Assembly (NCBI GenBank): GCA_033675265.1
Contig: JAUJYZ010000952.1
Coordinates: 62,001 to 126,000 of the forward strand
Direction: 5' to 3'
Length of the DNA stretch: 64,000 nt
Source: Actinostola sp. cb2023
Taxonomy: Eukaryota; Cnidaria; Anthozoa; Actiniaria; Actinostolidae
Both the position numbers and the translations under genes were made by a program. Below are positions 59,718-64,000 of this stretch, piece after piece; positions within the stretch are counted from its first letter, which is position 1, and each line of letters begins with the position of its first letter. The notes under the pieces were generated by a model. It worked only from the letters and a program-made list of their open reading frames with translations. It ran no database searches and was not told the origin of the DNA.

Positions 59718-59977
59718 TACCAAATTCCTTGACGACTTTCTTCCGTTATGACTTGATCTCGTAAGGCAGAAATGATTTTCAATTTGAATTGTATCATCTG
59801 GAGCAATTCGTGCATCAATTGTCGGTCATTCGTCATACCCAAAGTACGGTCACTCATCAAACTACGTTTGTTATTGGCATACCAAAGCATCTGGTCCAAC
59901 TCCATAAACATGTTTTCTTTCAATTGGTACACCGTGTCTTCTGCCATCTCTACGTCTGTCGTTCCCTGAGGGTCCAT
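59717..59977 (-). CDS. Right-arm helical protein
   Basis: 86 residues, MDPQGTTDVEMAEDTVYQL; amphipathic helices with many Met/Leu (LMHELLQMIQFKLKIISAL). No family recognised. Confidence 0.5.
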   Translation of the reverse strand: MDPQGTTDVEMAEDTVYQLKENMFMELDQMLWYANNKRSLMSDRTLGMTNDRQLMHELLQMIQFKLKIISALRDQVITEESRQGIW

Positions 59978-60013
59978 CGCGCATCTACCAGTCGTCGTAC
60001 ATGTCGGGTCTTT

Positions 60014-60172
60014 TTATTCTACACAATTCGAATGTTCTGTCACCGTGCCGTTATTAGCTTGTAATTCAGCCTGCATTTGTTTTTCCAATCGAATGACAAA
60101 ACGCTCCCAAGCATCTTCATTGTCCACACGACCAAACCACATACACCACAATCCTATCAACGTGAAGAACAT
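60014..60172 (-). CDS. 52-residue small membrane-type protein
   Basis: MFFTLIGLWCMWFGRVDNED: a short hydrophobic start followed by a helical charged region (WERFVIRLEKQMQAELQ). Lies tightly in the leftward gene array. Confidence 0.4.
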   Translation of the reverse strand: MFFTLIGLWCMWFGRVDNEDAWERFVIRLEKQMQAELQANNGTVTEHSNCVE

Positions 60173-60190
60173 CTTTCAATGAAGAACTTT

Positions 60191-60540
60191 TCAATTGACT
60201 TTCTTTTTGTAGATACATCCACACCGAAAAAAATTACCCTCGCAGTAAGGACATGTTCTTTCCCATGGTGGGTGACAGTGACGGTTTGGACAGTTCACAC
60301 CTTCCCCATTTACTTCATTGCATAAACATGTTCTATCAGTCACTCGCAAATCCAACACGATGTAATGTTTACCACAGAATGGGTTTAACACAACAGCATA
60401 ACCTTCGTCCAAATGATATACATCTTCCCCGTCCACCAACGTCGATTGACCTTGTGTCTTTAACATCGCCAACCATTGTTGAACCGGTTTTGGATTTTGT
60501 CCGCATCGTCCACACGCCTCCACACACAACCCCTTGAACT
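60191..60540 (-). CDS. Cys-rich zinc-binding protein, start uncertain
   Basis: The ORF is open from 60661 but its first ~38 codons overlap the upstream gene and look out of frame. The real part contains CVEACGRCGQNPKPVQQW, a middle domain (GEDVYHLDEGYAVVLNPF), and a C-terminal cluster CLC..CPNRHCHPPWERTCPYC, FFRCGC, resembling zinc ribbons. A tctcttctag just upstream could be a splice acceptor joining it to an earlier exon. Confidence 0.5.
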
Positions 60541-60543
60541 CCC

Positions 60544-61284
60544 CTAGAAGAGACCCCCTTGCTGGTTTGCAGGGACCCCACAGGACTGTTCCGCATTTTC
60601 TTCTTCTTCGTCTTCTTGGTCCGCCGCATCGCCGCCCACTCCGCCATTCCCCACCTCCCATTTTGAGGATTTTTTAAAAGACTTTCGGTACTTCTTGGGG
60701 ATGTTACAATTATGCACATCTCGGTTTTCTATCCAGAATTCATACGCCAACACTGCATCTCTTGTGGGGGCTTTGAATCCTTGATTCGTTTCCAGCACAC
60801 GGAAATACCATTCTGCAGGGTAAGAGAACTCTCCTTTACGTCCTACTCTTTCCACGGTTGTCTTTCCCTCCAATGTCACTTTCTCTGTTTCTATGTACAC
60901 CTTGGAGATAGGTTCACCGTCGTGTTTTCTTTTTCTTCTTTGTCTTCCACGCTCCTCTACAGGTAAGTATTGGTAGTCGAAACTCACTGTGTTGTTGTCA
61001 ACTGTGATTTTCTTGACACGCACCGTCTCTAATATCTCCTCCAACATCTTCTCGGCTGTGGGGGTACCCGACATCAAACCAAACGTTCTCTGTCCGCCAT
61101 TATAACCACTCAATCCACCATTATGGCATCCATAGGTCCCCAGCATCCCCGGCTCAGCACCGTGGGGGATAAACGTGTTTCCAAATAACGAACAAGGTTT
61201 ATTGTAATTTTCCCCAAATACTCTTTTCAACACTTTCTCTTTCTCCATATCCATCTGGATGTTGAGAGGTGAGAAATTTGTCAT
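60544..61284 (-). CDS. Rightmost Polinton gene, unidentified
   Basis: 246 residues starting at ATG 61284, immediately inside the right TIR (MTNFSPLNIQMDMEKEKVLK). Contains Gly-rich CHNGGLSGYNGGQRTFG, a basic RQRRKRKHD, a beta-rich block (EFSYPAEWYFRVLETNQGF), and an acidic tail. No family recognised. Its promoter must lie within or beyond the TIR, as for the left-end gene. Confidence 0.6.
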   Translation of the reverse strand: MTNFSPLNIQMDMEKEKVLKRVFGENYNKPCSLFGNTFIPHGAEPGMLGTYGCHNGGLSGYNGGQRTFGLMSGTPTAEKMLEEILETVRVKKITVDNNTVSFDYQYLPVEERGRQRRKRKHDGEPISKVYIETEKVTLEGKTTVERVGRKGEFSYPAEWYFRVLETNQGFKAPTRDAVLAYEFWIENRDVHNCNIPKKYRKSFKKSSKWEVGNGGVGGDAADQEDEEEENAEQSCGVPANQQGGLF

Positions 61285-61490
61285 GACTGACTGATTTTCC
61301 CCGCCACACTTCCCTATGTAGCTACCCTTCCCGCTGACCAGTACTGTCCGACATTTTCAGCCGCTGACTCCAAGTTATTTTGTCTGGAGGCTCACTTTGT
61401 GGAATAATCGCTGACCTGTACACCCCCTTCCTTTTTACAGGACCGTGGGCTCAAGAAGGGTGGTGATCTGAACTAACCTCTATTACTACT
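61283..61490 (-). repeat. Polinton terminal inverted repeat, right
   Basis: Complement of 36641-36847. The start codon shared with the left gene is present but followed by a stop after ten codons. Confidence 0.95.
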
Positions 61491-61496
61491 CTTGGC
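61491..61496. repeat. Target-site duplication, right
   Basis: cttggc, identical to 36635-36640. Confidence 0.9.
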
Positions 61497-62001
61497 ACAT
61501 TTGACATTTACTACAACAATCGGCCATCGACCGCTCAGCTCCATCAGTGCAGCGAATTGTCGTCTCAAAGCCTCCAGAGAGCATTCAGTGCAGTTGTCCC
61601 AGTGCAGCCACAATCCTTGCAGTTAACAACAGCAGTCCAGCAGATTAATCTAGTTGTCGAAACCATATTTTGATTCAATCTTCTCCCGGGTCTTGCAGAT
61701 CAATGACTGACAAATCCCTTTATAATCCTTGTTTACGAACTTCAATCAGTCTCTTTGCATGTCAGCTAAACATGAAATACATTGTAGAACATTTCTACTT
61801 CGAAATTTTAGGAGAAAAACAGAGTGAAATTGTATTTGCAGCATTTTTAGCTGCTCGCTTCTCACTCGTTTGTTTGCAAAGTGACCAACGGCTCCAACGT
61901 GTTCTATTTTTGGCGTGCGCGCGCAGGGTTAGGAGAATTTGTAAAATGATCAAATAAAATAAAATGATGCACAAAAGCCATGGCTATGTTATAAAAGCAA
62001 T
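61497..62001. other. Right flank of the Polinton insertion
   Basis: No gene I can support. A 95-codon plus-strand frame at 61670-61957 has no recognisable features. Confidence 0.35.
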
Positions 62002-62150
62002 GATCAATGCTTTAGCTGTGCGTATATCCAGTTATGGATGCACTTGGGAGGTTGCTCGGCTACGCCTCGTGCGACTCTTACGCTTCTTTCGTGCTTAGCA
62101 ACCTCCCGCGTGCATCCATAACTGGATATACGCACGCTAAGCATTGACCA
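62002..62150. repeat. Long hairpin with GC-rich tip
   Basis: tgcgtatatccagttatggatg and its complement form ~60-bp arms; the loop holds gctcggctacgcctcgtgcgac. Confidence 0.8.
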
Positions 62151-62159
62151 TTCCTTAAA

Positions 62160-62395
62160 TATACCGATGCAGAGCCACGGAGCCACTAAGGTACTATACT
62201 TATATACCAATGCAGAGCCACGTAGCCACTAAAATACTATACTTATATACCAATGCAGAGCCACGGAGCCACTAAGCCGTACTATACTTATATACCAATG
62301 CAGAACCACGGAGCCACTAAGGTACTATACTGTTATATAGCAAGTGAAACATATCACACTTACATAGCAATGCAGAGCCACGGAGCCAAATAATT
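62160..62395. repeat. 42-bp minisatellite, right of the Polinton
   Basis: About five units of accaatgcagagccacggag and ccactaaggtactatactta, same family and orientation as 35986-36158. Confidence 0.9.
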
Positions 62396-62578
62396 TCTAG
62401 AAAGGCACCTATGATCTGGTGGGGTAATCTATAATTGCTCCCGTCATTCTTTTAGTTTAATTTATGCAAATGTCTTCCAATTACAGAAATAGTTTTCTCC
62501 ATTGGGTGTACGAGACATAACGAAGTAATGCAAATAAATGGAGAACCAAACTTCACCAAAAAAGTGTTAGGGGAGAAT

Positions 62579-62844
62579 AATAGACCTTATACGTAAAGAC
62601 GTAATGTGACTACAACTACCAGAATGCTTTGCGAATTTTCTTTTTTTTTCTAGATTTTTATTCGCTCGTGAGGTAATTCATTCAATTGTAAATTACGTAA
62701 TTCAGTTTTAGCTGCCAAGTAATGTTTAATAAACAGTTCACAATTCACTAAGACAAAGGGTACCAATTATCTCACAAAAGAAGATGCGCAAAGCATTCTG
62801 GTAGTTGTAGTCATATTACGTCATTATGCATGCATAAGGTCTAT
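62579..62844. mobile_element. 266-bp fold-back MITE
   Basis: aatagaccttatacgtaaag..gtagttgtagtc arms of ~57 bp are complemented at about 62786-62844. 62845-63270 has no gene visible. Confidence 0.75.
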
Positions 62845-63257
62845 TAAGGTGACTCTGTTATAATTCTCGGCGCACTCGTCTATGACAAACGTTTGGTCAT
62901 AACTTCCTCTGCTTTTATGCAATTGCCATAAAACATAGGCAACTGTTAGAGCTATCATTCACCTATAATACAATATAATTCGATTGCACTGCAGAACATT
63001 AAAAAATATATATATTAGAACTTAAGTAAACTCAATGTTTTGGATAAAATTGGATATTGCGAAAAATCTGTCCGTTTTTTTTGGCTGAAAGTTTTGGAAT
63101 CACTTTAGATTGACATAATTCATAACCTGACCAAGTTTTAGCAAAATCGTTGGAGCTAAAGCACGGCGGCATGATAATTTCAGTGCTTAATTTTGGTGGC
63201 CTTCATGCGGCCGTGCTTTAGCTCCAGATATACCTTCCATGTGGTCGGTATATCTCG

Positions 63258-63480
63258 CGATATCTTTGTAAAATGGTCATTGCTGTGCGCCAGAATGCAC
63301 CAATCATTCAACAAAACCGAGGGGTGAGTTATCATAACATCCCAAAGGATTCTAAGCTTCAAAAAGCCTGGATTTCTCGCCTTGTGGCTTGAACTGATAC
63401 GGTAGAATCGTAAACTCCTCGCTCTGGTCCCTGAATTCCGCCACAGAATCATGAAACCTGAGCATAAACCCGATGATCGT
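63258..63480 (+). pseudogene. Degraded THAP-like zinc-finger fragment
   Basis: Plus-strand frames show CCAPECTNHSTKPRG, then after a frame change near 63325 SYHNIPKDSKLQKAWISRL, matching the C2CH THAP layout (C-x3-C ... FP-D-x-x-L-x-x-W). A stop follows and the distal C-x2-H is not seen. Probably a relic of a P-element-like or THAP gene. The remainder to 64000 shows no other gene. Confidence 0.4.
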
Positions 63481-64000
63481 TGTTACGAGTCTGAGCTAGT
63501 ATCTCAAGACATTGATTACTGCAAATTAAGTGCATATCTTTCGGTCTGCATTGGAAAAACAACCGACCAGGCCGAGAACATCCATGTGCTTTCTATTAGT
63601 GTTGTGCAGGAGGCTTGACGTTGTGACGTTACACGCAATCCGCTGAGATATCGCTGGCTCAAAACATGGCAGCCACCAGGTAGTCGATCTGAGTAAGTTT
63701 AACAGGGAAATTCGCGAACATAGATTCGTAATTCGCTCTAAAATTTGCATTTTCGAGTTCAGTATTTGATATACGTTGCCTTCAAAATCGTTCAATTTTA
63801 GACCTCAGTTCTCCTTTAATTTGATTGATAAAACAACTTTTATACAACGCGCGCTCTGATTGGATAAAACCCATGTTCTATGTTGTGACTGACTTAGGCT
63901 AATTGTTTTGATCTTCACTGAATATTTGACTCTTTTGATACTTGAAAATTAATTGTTGCTAGAGTACCTGAAATAGTTCAGTGGGAAACTAATCAGAGTC

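Larger units (their letters stand above)
36641..61490 (+). mobile_element. Maverick/Polinton (adintovirus-like) element, 24,850 bp
   Basis: Exact ends are set by terminal inverted repeats starting agtagtaatagagg and a flanking 6-bp duplication. It encodes all Polinton hallmarks: protein-primed family B DNA polymerase, retroviral-type integrase, penton and double-jelly-roll major capsid proteins, adenain-like cysteine protease and packaging ATPase. Length is at the upper end of the usual 15-25 kb range. Transcription runs rightward for most of the element, leftward for a left cluster (38.6-40.5 kb) and the whole right arm (58.1-61.3 kb). Such elements are thought to be integrated viruses able to form virions. 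The polymerase, integrase and two small genes are frame-broken in this sequence; the morphogenesis genes are intact. Confidence 0.97.

Noticed and set aside
1..64000. CRISPR arrays or bacterial operons
   Set aside because: Tandem repeats here have no unique spacers of constant length, and the genes have introns and eukaryotic transposons; the ATGA overlaps belong to the Polinton.

Overview
The window is transposon-dense, AT-rich eukaryotic DNA: spliced genes with GT-AG introns, microsatellites, fold-back repeats and several classes of eukaryotic transposon lie side by side. Element content (Crypton, Merlin, CACTA/EnSpm tnp2, Ty3/Gypsy, pogo/Tigger-like fold-backs and a Maverick/Polinton) suggests a marine invertebrate, possibly a sponge or cnidarian. 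That host assignment is inference; nothing in the window fixes the species.

Layout. 1-9 kb: decayed transposon pieces (Crypton-like tyrosine recombinase, DDE integrase-core transposase) mixed with hairpin repeats and tandem repeats. 9-14 kb: a well-supported five-exon gene on the minus strand and a divergent plus-strand ORF with an internal duplication. 14-17 kb: two fold-back elements and a two-exon protein-kinase gene with one frame break. 17.4-28.2 kb: a CACTA (tnp2) transposase gene on the minus strand whose first exon has been split by a 6.85 kb Ty3/Gypsy retrotransposon with identical 202-bp LTRs and a 4-bp target duplication. 28.2-36.6 kb: nested fold-back elements, satellites (one telomere-like), a tRNA-like sequence and a Merlin transposase pseudogene.

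36,641-61,490 is a 24.85 kb Maverick/Polinton (adintovirus-like) element. Its boundaries are exact: ~207-bp terminal inverted repeats and a 6-bp target duplication (cttggc). It carries protein-primed DNA polymerase B with an OTU-like module, retroviral-type integrase with chromodomain, penton, double-jelly-roll major capsid protein, adenain-like protease and FtsK/HerA-type packaging ATPase, i.e. the full integration-replication-virion set. Around this core lie about 20 accessory genes: an early-looking left arm with zinc-binding proteins and two paralogous spliced genes, a run of tiny Arg/Lys-rich proteins joined by ATGA overlaps, and a right arm of small coiled-coil and membrane proteins on the opposite strand. 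The two arms converge at back-to-back polyadenylation signals near 58.1 kb.

The most unusual points are: the penton protein contains a second, shortened copy of its own fold; the polymerase frame opens exactly at an in-phase A AAA AAC slippery heptamer after an acidic leader protein; one short exon can be joined in frame to either of two paralogous exons; and the integrated retrotransposon has a MYND zinc finger between Gag and protease. Several polymerase frame breaks sit at mononucleotide runs, so either decay or sequencing error may explain them. 61.5-64 kb returns to host repeats, including the same 42-bp minisatellite found left of the Polinton and a degraded THAP-like domain.
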